This document shows positions 1 to 8,250 of a DNA stretch of 32,694 nt, one piece after another. The first letter of the stretch is position 1; each line of letters starts with the position of its first letter. The notes under the pieces are model-generated. The model did not search any database, had not been told where the DNA came from, and saw only the letters and a program-made list of their open reading frames with translations. A program made the position numbers and the translations under genes. This stretch comes from an uncultured Eubacteriales bacterium. GTDB lineage: Bacteria; Bacillota; Clostridia; Peptostreptococcales; Anaerovoracaceae. Location: positions 1 to 32,694 of the forward strand of contig CACYFZ010000013.1 in the NCBI GenBank assembly GCA_902773835.1. The letters run 5' to 3'.

Positions 1-60
1 TGACAGACCGGCTAACGCGTTTCCACGCGTGCCGCGAGGAATAAGGGCTATGCCCGTAAA
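1..60 (+). other. Tail of an upstream transcript, possibly the 3' end of an RNA gene
   Basis: No convincing coding sequence is seen here. The first bases, TGACAGACCGGCTAA, resemble the conserved ACAGAA..CGGCTTA element near the 3' end of bacterial RNase P RNA, but the match is imperfect and the rest of the molecule lies outside the window. A small hairpin (ACGCGT, loop TTCC, ACGCGT at 15-30) and a GGGC/GCCC hairpin (about 47-57) follow, then the terminator at 69-97. It could equally be an ordinary 3' untranslated region. Confidence 0.25.
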
Positions 61-68
61 AACAACAA

Positions 69-97
69 CCCCGCGTTTCACGCGGGGATGGTTTTTT
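69..97 (+). terminator. Rho-independent terminator of the upstream transcript
   Basis: A perfect 7-bp GC stem, CCCCGCG (69-75) and CGCGGGG (81-87) with loop TTTCA, is followed after four bases by six T residues (92-97). It ends whatever lies upstream and shows that the in-frame ATG codons at 29 and 50 cannot be the start of the next gene. Confidence 0.85.
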
Positions 98-99
98 AT

Positions 100-107
100 G
101 GTACAAT
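100..107 (+). promoter_or_regulatory. Extended -10 promoter for the YgjP-like gene
   Basis: TGGTACAAT (TG at 99-100, TACAAT at 102-107) is an extended -10 element. It lies just after the terminator T-run and only 8 nt before the ATG at 116. No Shine-Dalgarno sequence fits between them, so the transcript probably has almost no leader. Confidence 0.5.
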
Positions 108-115
108 TACCATGT

Positions 116-664
116 ATGACTGAAATGATAAGCGTTGACGGCTTGGTGATAGAGCTTACCAAAAAGCGCATCAAGCGAATGAACATGAGAATAAAGGAGC
201 CGGACGGCAGAATAGTCATCAGTGCGCCGTACGGAACACCGGACAGGGCGATAGGAAACTTCGTCAGGGAAAAGAGAAGCTGGATCGACAGGAATGTGGC
301 TCGCATTCAGGCGAGGGCCGAAGCGCATCCTGAGCCTGAGACCGGGGCAGAGAAAGAAGCCCGGCGGAGAGAGCTTAAGAAAAGAATCGCCGAGAGGCTC
401 CCTTATATAGAAGAAGCCACAGGCCTTTATTGTAACGGTTGGACCGTAAGAGACATGCACACTCGTTGGGGCAGCTGCAATACCAAGACTCATCATATCA
501 ATCTGAGCCTTATGCTGGCCTCAAGGACAGACGAAGAACTGGACTATGTGATTCTTCACGAACTTGTGCATACGGTAGTTCCCGGTCACGGCCCTGATTT
601 TTATGCCCTTATGGACAGATATATGCCCGGCTGGAAAAAGATAAGAAAAGGATTGAAGGATTAG
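116..664 (+). CDS. YgjP-like zinc metallohydrolase (DUF45/M48-like)
   Basis: A 182-residue protein of the YgjP/DUF45 family of predicted zinc-dependent hydrolases (SprT-like fold). The metal site is visible near the C terminus: HELVH (about residues 148-152) with a further His in PGHG (about 158). The family hallmark WGSC lies at about 118-121. The reading frame stays open upstream to 29, but those starts span a terminator, so ATG 116 (or ATG 125) is preferred. The stop codon touches the ATG of the next gene, which suggests co-transcription with the cation antiporter. The substrate of this family is not established. No signal peptide or membrane segment is visible, so it is probably cytoplasmic. 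Confidence 0.85.
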   Translation: MTEMISVDGLVIELTKKRIKRMNMRIKEPDGRIVISAPYGTPDRAIGNFVREKRSWIDRNVARIQARAEAHPEPETGAEKEARRRELKKRIAERLPYIEEATGLYCNGWTVRDMHTRWGSCNTKTHHINLSLMLASRTDEELDYVILHELVHTVVPGHGPDFYALMDRYMPGWKKIRKGLKD

Positions 665-2989
665 ATGGAAGTACCACAACTGATTATTGATTTGGCTATC
701 ATGCTGATGACAGCGGCGGTAGTCACAATAACTTTTAAAAAGCTGAGGATGCCTACCATCCTGGGGTATATTGTTGCGGGTTTTCTTATAGGTCCTAATT
801 TTCCGTTCTTTTCAAGTGTCGAAAGTGCATCATCTATAGAAACCTGGAGTGAAATAGGTGTCGTAATCATTCTGTTTCACATAGGCCTTGAATTCGATTT
901 CAATAAATTGGCAGACCTCGGAAGCACCGCCATAATATCCGCGGCTGTTAAGATGAGCGGCGTTATGTTCGTAGGCTATGCATTCGGAAGATTGCTCGGC
1001 ATGTCCACCATGGACTGTGTTTTCTTAGGCGCCATGCTCTCCATAAGTTCCACGGTAGTAATACAGAAATGTTTTGAAGAGATGGGCCTGACCGACATGA
1101 AGTTTTCCAAACTTGTCATGGGCTCTCTCGTGGTTGAAGACGTAATAGCCGTATTTATGATGGTGATTCTGACCACGATGGCAGCCGGCAAGGGCGGCGG
1201 AACAACAGCTATTATGATGCATCTGTTTATGATGCTTTGCTATCTCATAATATGGCTGGTTCTCGGGGTCTTCTTCGTTCCTACGCTTTTGAATCGATCC
1301 ATGAATCTTATGAGTAGGGAAACTCTGACTCTGCTGAGCATAGGCTTTTGCTTCCTGATGGCGCTACTCGCAAAGAGACTCGGATTCTCTATGGAGCTCG
1401 GAGCCTTTCTCGCGGGGTCTTTCTTTGCCGGTACGGTGCATGTTCATAAGATAGAGGAAGTAACATCGGGCATAAAGGATATGTTCGGAGCCATATTCTT
1501 TCTGTCCGTCGGAATGATGGTGGATCCTGAGATAATAGCTTCCAAATGGAATTCAATTATTCCTATCGCGGTAGTGGCCGTGGTAGCAAAGCTTATATTC
1601 GCTGCCATAGGCGTTCTGCTTTCCGGCCAGGATGAGGAGACGGCCATAAGAGCCGGTACGTCGCTTGCCCCGATCGGAGAATTTTCATTCATTATTGCGA
1701 GCCTGGGAATCTCTCTCGGAGTAATGGATTCATATCTTTATCCCGTTATCGTTGCTGCATCGATACTGACTATTATCGTAACACCGCTTCTGATAAAGCA
1801 TACGGATAGTATAGCAAAACTGCTTTGGAAGATAGCGCCGGAGAAGCTGAGAAGATGGATTATGAGCTATACTTCATCCGACCAGGCGGTGCAGGAGAGA
1901 ACCTCCGAATGGATGGTTGTATTCAGGGACTATTTCCTGAAACTTGTAATATACGGCAGTATAATGTTGGTATCGGCCATTGCCGGTTGCAAACTTCTTT
2001 ATCCGATGCTTTCCGAAACGCTGGGGAAGAATAATTCGGCCGTCATCACAACAGCGCTGATTTATTTGGTATTGATTGTTTTTACCAGACCTTTCCTCGG
2101 AAGAAGAAATGCAGCATTCACAAAACTGTGGGTGGAAAGAAAGGCCAATCGCACACCTTTAATCGCGATGATGATGTTAAAGATAGCGGCACTTGTTATC
2201 ATAGCCCTGATACCGCTTATAGATTTATTTAAAATAAAGCATCCGCTGCTGCTCCTTTTAGTTCCGGTAGTGCTGCACATAATCGGAAGGCTGGACTTCG
2301 TGGCCTCTTATTATCTGCAGCTGGAAGCCAGATTCCTGGCTAATCTCAATCAAAAGAATTTGGAAGACAAGAGCGAATCCGGAATAAAGTGCTGGCTGGA
2401 CGAGGAGTACAGAATAACAAGCTGGATAGTTCCGAAAAAGGCTTCATATGCAGATAAAAGTATAATGGATCTCAACTGGGGCAAGAATATGGGCGTCTTC
2501 GTCGTAAAGGTAAAAAGAGGAGAGAAAGATATCACGATGCCACCGGCCAGGACAGTGATTCACAGCAGAGATATAGTATACACTATGGGAGAAAAACAGC
2601 CGCTTGATTCTTTCCTCGCAACGATAAAACCTGACAGCATAATGCCCATAAAAACTCTCAGAGAGTTCATGGCAAACGGCTACTACGATAAGAGCCAGGA
2701 ACTTGCCTGCACTGCAATTCATGTAAGCGGAAGTGAAACTTACGTCGGAAAACCAATAAGAAAAAGCGGCATAAACGCCAGAACGCATTGCATGATATTA
2801 GGTATAGAGCGAGACGGATATGTGACTAAAATGCCGAATCCTAATATGCGTATAGCTGCCAAAGATATTCTGTGGATAATAGGCACTAACGAGAGTCTTA
2901 GCCGAATCGCAGCGAAATCTGTGGGAGAAGAAGGAATGCACGATGATGATATTGCCCTGACGACAGTCGGCAGAGAGGCAGGTGTATAA
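665..2989 (+). CDS. CPA2-family monovalent cation:proton antiporter with TrkA_C domains
   Basis: A 774-residue membrane protein. The first 390 or so residues are a CPA2 (KefB/KefC-like) Na+/K+:H+ exchanger core, recognisable by an N-terminal segment with RMPTILGYIVAGFLIGPN, then FHIGLEF, the GAMLSISST segment, ELGAFLAGS, and FFLSVGMMVDP. About four further hydrophobic segments follow at roughly 425-560. The C-terminal part is soluble and looks like two RCK_C (TrkA_C) ligand-binding domains: one ending near VIHSRDIVYTMG, the second ending near AAKDILWIIG. No obvious full RCK_N nucleotide-binding domain with GxGxxG is visible, unlike classic KefC. It probably moves K+ or Na+ out in exchange for protons under control of a small ligand. 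It directly abuts both neighbouring genes (no intergenic bases) and is near the Trk uptake genes. Confidence 0.9.
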   Translation: MEVPQLIIDLAIMLMTAAVVTITFKKLRMPTILGYIVAGFLIGPNFPFFSSVESASSIETWSEIGVVIILFHIGLEFDFNKLADLGSTAIISAAVKMSGVMFVGYAFGRLLGMSTMDCVFLGAMLSISSTVVIQKCFEEMGLTDMKFSKLVMGSLVVEDVIAVFMMVILTTMAAGKGGGTTAIMMHLFMMLCYLIIWLVLGVFFVPTLLNRSMNLMSRETLTLLSIGFCFLMALLAKRLGFSMELGAFLAGSFFAGTVHVHKIEEVTSGIKDMFGAIFFLSVGMMVDPEIIASKWNSIIPIAVVAVVAKLIFAAIGVLLSGQDEETAIRAGTSLAPIGEFSFIIASLGISLGVMDSYLYPVIVAASILTIIVTPLLIKHTDSIAKLLWKIAPEKLRRWIMSYTSSDQAVQERTSEWMVVFRDYFLKLVIYGSIMLVSAIAGCKLLYPMLSETLGKNNSAVITTALIYLVLIVFTRPFLGRRNAAFTKLWVERKANRTPLIAMMMLKIAALVIIALIPLIDLFKIKHPLLLLLVPVVLHIIGRLDFVASYYLQLEARFLANLNQKNLEDKSESGIKCWLDEEYRITSWIVPKKASYADKSIMDLNWGKNMGVFVVKVKRGEKDITMPPARTVIHSRDIVYTMGEKQPLDSFLATIKPDSIMPIKTLREFMANGYYDKSQELACTAIHVSGSETYVGKPIRKSGINARTHCMILGIERDGYVTKMPNPNMRIAAKDILWIIGTNESLSRIAAKSVGEEGMHDDDIALTTVGREAGV

Positions 2990-3886
2990 ATGACTGTAGC
3001 CGTAATATCTAAATATATTCTTCCGCCTTTGGTCGGAGCCGTAATAGGTTATTTTACGAATCTCATTGCAGTTAAGATGCTCTTCTTCCCTCATGAGGAA
3101 AAGCATATATTCGGATGGAGAGTTCCTTTTACTCCCGGCGCAATTCCGAAAGGAAAGGAACGCCTCGCCAAGGCCGCAGGGGAGATTGTCGAAAAAGATC
3201 TCATTACCAAAGAAGATATTTCAGACAGGATGCTCACCGAAGAGGTGGAAAAGCCTCTCATTGACAGAGCTATGGCGGTGCTCGGTGAGAAGATAAAAAA
3301 CACGGGAGCTGTTTTGGCGGGCGGCCCGGAGAAATATGATGAGCTTGAGACCAATCTTACGGAACTTCTTAATACAAAGATAAATGAAGCTATAAAGAGC
3401 ATGGATATTTCCGGAACCATCAAAAAGGAAGGTTATATCATGCTAAAGAAACATGTGGACGAGTCAAGGATGCTGACCTGGGTGGTTTCGGATAAACTCT
3501 TGGCTAAAATTATGAATACCGTTGCGCTTAAAATAGACGAGTTTATTGACAGTAAAGGAAGCGTGATGATTCAGGATATAACCTCGTCTCGTATACATGA
3601 CCTCGGAGACAGGACTGCACTTCACGTACTGGAGCAGGCCGGATACAGCGAGGAATTCGTTCGCAGACAATTGATAGCAGCATACAGAGAGTCTGTGGTA
3701 AATGCCGTAAACTCTGCTCTCAGGAGAATAGATGTGGCGTCAGTGGTGGAAAATAAGATAAACTCTATGTCGGTAGAGGAACTTGAAAAGGGAGTTCTTA
3801 AGGTCATGGAGACCGAACTTAAGATGATAGTCAGCCTCGGAGCTTTAATAGGACTCCTGATAGGCTGCATCAATATATTCATTTAG
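2990..3886 (+). CDS. DUF445 family membrane protein
   Basis: A 298-residue protein of the DUF445 (YheB/YjiN-like) family. The N-terminal hydrophobic segment continues into the family signature GYFTNLIAVKMLFFP (about residues 20-34) and FTPGAIPKGK. The centre is a long charged, largely helical region, and a second hydrophobic segment (LGALIGLLIGCINIFI) closes the protein. Both ends would therefore be membrane-anchored around a soluble helical domain. Function is unknown. Its ATG follows the antiporter stop codon with no gap, with GGCAGGTG as a possible ribosome binding site inside the preceding gene. Confidence 0.85.
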   Translation: MTVAVISKYILPPLVGAVIGYFTNLIAVKMLFFPHEEKHIFGWRVPFTPGAIPKGKERLAKAAGEIVEKDLITKEDISDRMLTEEVEKPLIDRAMAVLGEKIKNTGAVLAGGPEKYDELETNLTELLNTKINEAIKSMDISGTIKKEGYIMLKKHVDESRMLTWVVSDKLLAKIMNTVALKIDEFIDSKGSVMIQDITSSRIHDLGDRTALHVLEQAGYSEEFVRRQLIAAYRESVVNAVNSALRRIDVASVVENKINSMSVEELEKGVLKVMETELKMIVSLGALIGLLIGCINIFI

Positions 3887-3893
3887 TTAACAA

Positions 3894-3907
3894 GCGGCAC
3901 GGGCCGC
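3894..3907 (+). other. Short intergenic hairpin before ppiB
   Basis: GCGGC (3894-3898) and GCCGC (3903-3907) pair around the loop ACGG. No T-run follows, so it is not a standard terminator. It sits between two same-strand genes and could be an mRNA processing or stability element. Confidence 0.4.
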
Positions 3908-3925
3908 ATAACGGAGGTACAATAC

Positions 3926-4405
3926 ATGAAAACTTTTATTATTGAGATGGAAGACGGCGGAGTTATGAAGGGCGAACTTTACGAAGATATCGCGCCTAAG
4001 ACAGTTGCCAATTTCGAGAAGCTTGCGAATGAAGGCTTCTATGACGGCCTGATTTTCCATAGAGTAATTCCGGGCTTTATGATTCAGGGTGGTTGCCCTG
4101 ACGGTACAGGCATGGGCGGCCCGGGATACAGCATAGAAGGAGAGTTTACATCCAACGGCTTTAAGAATGATCTGAAACATGAAAGAGGAGTTCTTTCCAT
4201 GGCAAGAGCAATGGACCCTAACTCCGCAGGTTCTCAGTTCTTTATTATGACCAGTACATCACCTCATCTTGACGGAGACTATGCCGGATTCGGAAGAGTA
4301 ACAGAGGGAATGGAAACAGCAGACAGCATTGTAAACACAAGGACTAATCCTATGGATAAACCTTTGGAGGATCAGAAGATAAAGAGCATCAGAGTGGAAG
4401 GCTAA
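3926..4405 (+). CDS. ppiB: Cyclophilin-type peptidyl-prolyl cis-trans isomerase
   Basis: A 159-residue single-domain cyclophilin, the normal size for a bacterial cytoplasmic PpiB. Signature motifs are present in order: the segment from FYDGLIFHRVIPGFMIQGG (about 38-56) with the catalytic Arg in FHR, GPGYSIEGEF, and GSQFFIMTSTSPHLDG (about 108-123) with the ligand-pocket QFF. There is no signal peptide. It catalyses isomerisation of Xaa-Pro peptide bonds. GGAGG at 3913-3917 is well spaced from the ATG. Confidence 0.95.
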   Translation: MKTFIIEMEDGGVMKGELYEDIAPKTVANFEKLANEGFYDGLIFHRVIPGFMIQGGCPDGTGMGGPGYSIEGEFTSNGFKNDLKHERGVLSMARAMDPNSAGSQFFIMTSTSPHLDGDYAGFGRVTEGMETADSIVNTRTNPMDKPLEDQKIKSIRVEG

Positions 4406-4423
4406 GCTCCGGAGGCGGAGATA

Positions 4424-5455
4424 ATGAAAAAGGAAAAGGAAATAAAAAAGGACAGCATTAAAGATACGCTGTTCTCTATGGTATCAATAGGCGTAACGGA
4501 TAACCGCCTGAACCAAAGCTATGACATTATAAGCACCTTGGCGCTGATAATCAACCTGATAGGGGCTTTCGCGAGCACCTTCGAAGAGGTCAGAGCCCAG
4601 TACGGAAATCTTCTTCATTGGGTGGAGCTGATTACCGTCATATTCTTTGCGGTGGATTATGTTCTGAGACTTATAACTGCGGAGAAACAATATCCGGAAT
4701 GCGCAACTCAGGCAGAGGCCATGGTAAAGTATGCTACATCAGGATACGGAATCATAGATCTTTTGTCATTCCTGCCGTATTTTCTGCCGGCGTTCTTCCC
4801 GGCAGGCGCCGCGGTATTCAGGATGTTCAGAGTGGTCAGAATATTCAGATTGTTCAGAATCAACGCATATTCGGATTCCCTTACGCTTATTACCAACGTA
4901 CTTAAGAATAAAAGAACACAGATCCTGGCATCCGTATTCATAATCGTAATGCTTATTCTGGCTTCCAGCCTTTGTATGTACAGCGTAGAGCATGAAGCTC
5001 AGCCGGAGGTGTTCAAGAACGCATTCTCGGCCATTTGGTGGGCCACATCTACATTGCTGACTGTCGGATACGGTGATATTTACCCGATTACGCTGCTCGG
5101 GCAATTCCTCGGAATAGTGATAACCTTCCTGGGCGTCGGACTCGTTGCCATACCTACAGGTATTATTTCCGCCGGGTTCATCGAAGAGTACCAGAAGGCT
5201 ACGAGATTTATGAATCTCGATAACGAAAAAGGCATCAGATTTATTGAAGCTTCCATTGACCCGGGCGATGCGTGGATAGGAAAGAGCATTGAAGAAATTG
5301 CCATACCGAGCGGTTCTGTGGTATCGCTTATTTTAAGAGGTACCGAAACTATAGTTCCGACGGATGATTTGAAATTGGAAGTGGGAGATAAAATGATAGT
5401 TGTCGCAGGTCTGCCTCAGGAGAAAAAACAGGCAGCTGAACAGATTAACGCTTAG
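4424..5455 (+). CDS. Voltage-gated potassium channel with C-terminal RCK_C domain
   Basis: A 343-residue six-segment ion channel subunit, expected to act as a tetramer. S1-S3 span about residues 35-125. S4 is a clear voltage sensor with Arg at every third position (FRMFRVVRIFRLFRI, about 132-146). The pore loop carries the K+ selectivity filter TVGYGD (213-218), then S6 (about 225-250). The C terminus (about 268-335) resembles an RCK_C/TrkA_C ligand-binding domain, with RGTETIVPTDD and VGDKMIVVAG. The Rossmann RCK_N domain usual in prokaryotic gated channels is not present. GGAGGCGGAG precedes the ATG. The gene ends convergently with trkH, overlapping it by 4 nt, and the C-terminal domain resembles that of the nearby TrkA. 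Confidence 0.9.
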   Translation: MKKEKEIKKDSIKDTLFSMVSIGVTDNRLNQSYDIISTLALIINLIGAFASTFEEVRAQYGNLLHWVELITVIFFAVDYVLRLITAEKQYPECATQAEAMVKYATSGYGIIDLLSFLPYFLPAFFPAGAAVFRMFRVVRIFRLFRINAYSDSLTLITNVLKNKRTQILASVFIIVMLILASSLCMYSVEHEAQPEVFKNAFSAIWWATSTLLTVGYGDIYPITLLGQFLGIVITFLGVGLVAIPTGIISAGFIEEYQKATRFMNLDNEKGIRFIEASIDPGDAWIGKSIEEIAIPSGSVVSLILRGTETIVPTDDLKLEVGDKMIVVAGLPQEKKQAAEQINA

Positions 5456-6753
5456 AGTGAAGAATCGGTCTTCCAGAAACTTTCGAAGAAAATCATCAGA
5501 AGCGGGTAGATTTCAAGACGTCCGGCTACCATAAGAGCGGAGAGGACTACTTTTCCGTAGGAGCTGAAACCATCCGCAAGGCCTGTTGCTTCCGGAGATA
5601 TTAACGGAATACCGCTTCCCGTGAGCATGGCCTGAGAATAACTTAATGAGTCAAGGAGGCTCAGCTTATCAAGACTAAGGAGCAGTGCTCCGAGTAAATA
5701 TGTAATCATGAAAAGAGCGATGAAGAGGTTGGCAGATACAACTGATTCGCTCTTTAATGGTTTTTTGTCGTATTTCAAGGGTCTGACACTGTTCGGATGA
5801 ACCTGCTTATAGAGCGTATGAGCAATCATCTTCAGCGCTATTATAAGCCTGCTGACCTTAAATCCGCCCCCTGTTGAGAAAGAGCAGGCACCGGTAAATA
5901 TCATAAGGCTTATTATGATGACGCAGGAAAGAGGCCATGCAGACATATCGCTTATTACATAACCCGATGTGGAAAGCGATGATATAACCTGCATGAAAAC
6001 AGAAGATATGCTCTTTATATAATCGCCGCCGGGAGCCTTTGATATGACTAAGCCTGATAGAACGACAGTTACCAAGACGATACGCGCAACATAATAGTTA
6101 AGCTCACTGCTTTCTTTAATACGCTTCCATTTTCTATGTAATGCAAGAAGAAATAAAGGTGAGTACAGGGAGCTGAGAAATGCAAATACGGTGATAATCG
6201 CTTTGGTACTTGTAGGAAGTGCCGTAACGAATCCGTTATTGATGTGGTGCAGTCCGGACGAAGAACTGTTGGACAGCGCAGTCATGGCAGCCTGAATCAG
6301 GTCCATATCAACCAGGAGCAAAAGTAAGAATTGGATGACTGAAAAACAGACATATACCAGGGCTATCCTGCGATAGTATCTTCTGAAGTCCGATTCGTTC
6401 TTCAGGAAATACGGTCCCGGAAATTCGGTGGCGGCAAGCTGCCATCCTCTGAACCTCTTCGGCCTGATTATCGTAAGGCTTATCATGACGATACCGATTC
6501 CGCCGAGCCAATTGCATGCGGAGCGGAAGAGCTGAAGCCAAAGCGGGGTGGATGCGGAATCAAATGCACTTATGCCCGTTCCGGTCCAAGCTGCCGTAGC
6601 TTCCAGTATTGCGTCAAATATGGTGCTTTCGTGCACGGCAAAATGAAAGACTACCGATGATAGGAGTATCATCGTTGTCCATACGGCAATTGTTGTCTTA
6701 TACAGTTCAGCAGGCTTTACATGAGAGCCTCCGCTCATATTATCGTAACTCAT
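5452..6753 (-). CDS. trkH: TrkH-family potassium uptake subunit, divergent second copy
   Basis: A 433-residue membrane protein with the TrkH/KtrB fold. Family marks include NWLGGIGIVMISLTIIRP (after the first pore loop), a GACSFSTGGGFKVSRL segment, and the C-terminal GRLEIYPLLMIFF. It is 54 residues shorter than its neighbour, with the loss at the N terminus, where the first hydrophobic pair is missing. The filter-region segments are unusual: TGTGIS, NSSSSGLHH, STSGYV and TGSGIP in place of the more canonical TTGAT, ATGGFS, STTGYA and NVGPG in the other copy. It is the last gene of the trkA-trkH-trkH operon, 16 nt behind the first trkH. It may form homodimers, pair with the other TrkH, or have different ion selectivity. 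Confidence 0.88.
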   Translation of the reverse strand: MSYDNMSGGSHVKPAELYKTTIAVWTTMILLSSVVFHFAVHESTIFDAILEATAAWTGTGISAFDSASTPLWLQLFRSACNWLGGIGIVMISLTIIRPKRFRGWQLAATEFPGPYFLKNESDFRRYYRRIALVYVCFSVIQFLLLLLVDMDLIQAAMTALSNSSSSGLHHINNGFVTALPTSTKAIITVFAFLSSLYSPLFLLALHRKWKRIKESSELNYYVARIVLVTVVLSGLVISKAPGGDYIKSISSVFMQVISSLSTSGYVISDMSAWPLSCVIIISLMIFTGACSFSTGGGFKVSRLIIALKMIAHTLYKQVHPNSVRPLKYDKKPLKSESVVSANLFIALFMITYLLGALLLSLDKLSLLDSLSYSQAMLTGSGIPLISPEATGLADGFSSYGKVVLSALMVAGRLEIYPLLMIFFESFWKTDSSL

Positions 6754-6769
6754 CTTAATTGCCTTTGGC

Positions 6770-8233
6770 TTATGCCTTTCCCGGTTTCCAGTAGTAAGAA
6801 GTAAATATTATAAACAGCGTGTACAGTTCCAATCTTCCGCCTATCATAACAATCGTAAGAATGAACTTGCTGAAATTGCTGTAGAAGCTGAAAGTGCATG
6901 TAGGCCCGACACTGTCAAGTCCCGGCCCGACATTGCTGATACATGAAAGCACGGCCGTAAAATTGGTAATCATTCCTGCAGGGTCCGCGATTGAAACCAA
7001 AAGGGTGCCCGCCAGGAGAGTAAATGTATACATGCTTATGAAGCCGATTATAAAACTCAGCGTTTCAGGCAGGAGCTTTTTCCTGTCGAGCATAATATCA
7101 TCTATGGTACGTGCATTAAGCTTCAGAGATATTTCTCTCTTGATTATTTTAAATACGACCAAAAGCCTGACCACTTTTATTCCGCCCGCAGTGGACGAAC
7201 TGGAACCACCTATAACCATCAGTATCACTATTATCATCAGGCAGAATGACGGCCATAAAGCAAAGTCGACCGTGGCATAACCCGTGGTGGACATAATGGT
7301 CAGGACCTGAAATGCCGAATCCGTAACAGCACGGAAAAGATCCTCATATCCGCCTTGATTCATAAGGGAGAGAGTAATCAGTGCCGTGGCGATTACGACT
7401 ATAGAGGCGTAGAGCCTGAACTCTTCGTTCTTCAAAACTTTTTTAAAGCTGTCGAAGAACAGAATGAAGAAGAGCTCGAAGTTGGTTCCGGCCAGGAACA
7501 TGAATATGGTGACAATCCATGTAACGTAATTGCTGTTAAAGTGGGCAATGCTGTCGTTGTATGTGGAGAAACCACCTGTAGCCATTGTTGTAAAGGCGTG
7601 GTTTACCGCATCATATAAACTGACATTTCCGGCCATAAGCAAGATAACCATTGCAACTGTCAGCAATAAATATGCTATATAAAGCCTTTGCGCCGTTCCG
7701 GAAAAAGTAGTGGAAAGCTTCGTTACCGTAGGCCCCGGAGTCTCTGCCGCTGCAATATTCCTGGCTTTTATGCCGAAACTCGGAAGGAGCGCAACGAAGA
7801 GCACGATTATTCCCATTCCGCCAAGCCACTGAGTCAGCGAGCGCCACATCAGGACTGCGCGCGGAAGCTCTTCTACGCTGTTAAGTATGGTGGCACCCGT
7901 AGTGGTAAAGCCGGACGCCGTTTCGAAGAAGGCGTCAAAGAAATTAGGCGCCGCGCCCGTCAGCATATACGGAAGGGCTCCTATGGCCGATGCTATCAGC
8001 CATATTGTGGCAACGAGGAGAAATGTCTCCCGCGGTCTTATTTCCAAAGAACCTATGCTGCTTCTGCAGATTTTTCGAATCACGAAGGAAACGACAAAAC
8101 AAAGGAGCATAACAAGAGAAAAAGCTCTGACGGAAGAAGACTCTCCGTGAATCAGAGCGATTAATAGCGGGAGCGCAAAGCACGCTCCCATCAGATTTAA
8201 GAATACTCCGTAAAAGTTTGCGATTCGCTTCAT
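6770..8233 (-). CDS. trkH: TrkH-family potassium uptake subunit
   Basis: A 487-residue TrkH, full length for the family. The four pore-loop segments are recognisable in order: FTTTGATIL, MATGGFSTY, MSTTGYATVD and ISNVGPGLDSVG, each with the conserved filter glycine. QWLGGMGIIVLFVALLPSFG follows the first pore loop, and GRLELYTLFIIF is close to the C terminus. It forms the K+-conducting dimer that is gated by the cytoplasmic TrkA ring. It lies 17 nt behind trkA without a strong ribosome binding site of its own, which suggests translational coupling. Confidence 0.95.
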   Translation of the reverse strand: MKRIANFYGVFLNLMGACFALPLLIALIHGESSSVRAFSLVMLLCFVVSFVIRKICRSSIGSLEIRPRETFLLVATIWLIASAIGALPYMLTGAAPNFFDAFFETASGFTTTGATILNSVEELPRAVLMWRSLTQWLGGMGIIVLFVALLPSFGIKARNIAAAETPGPTVTKLSTTFSGTAQRLYIAYLLLTVAMVILLMAGNVSLYDAVNHAFTTMATGGFSTYNDSIAHFNSNYVTWIVTIFMFLAGTNFELFFILFFDSFKKVLKNEEFRLYASIVVIATALITLSLMNQGGYEDLFRAVTDSAFQVLTIMSTTGYATVDFALWPSFCLMIIVILMVIGGSSSSTAGGIKVVRLLVVFKIIKREISLKLNARTIDDIMLDRKKLLPETLSFIIGFISMYTFTLLAGTLLVSIADPAGMITNFTAVLSCISNVGPGLDSVGPTCTFSFYSNFSKFILTIVMIGGRLELYTLFIIFTSYYWKPGKA

Positions 8234-8250
8234 TGATGTATGAATGCTTT

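Noticed and set aside
29..115. N-terminal extension of the YgjP-like gene from ATG 29
   Set aside because: It would run through the perfect terminator hairpin at 69-97 and the promoter at 99-107, and family members begin near residue 30 of that frame.
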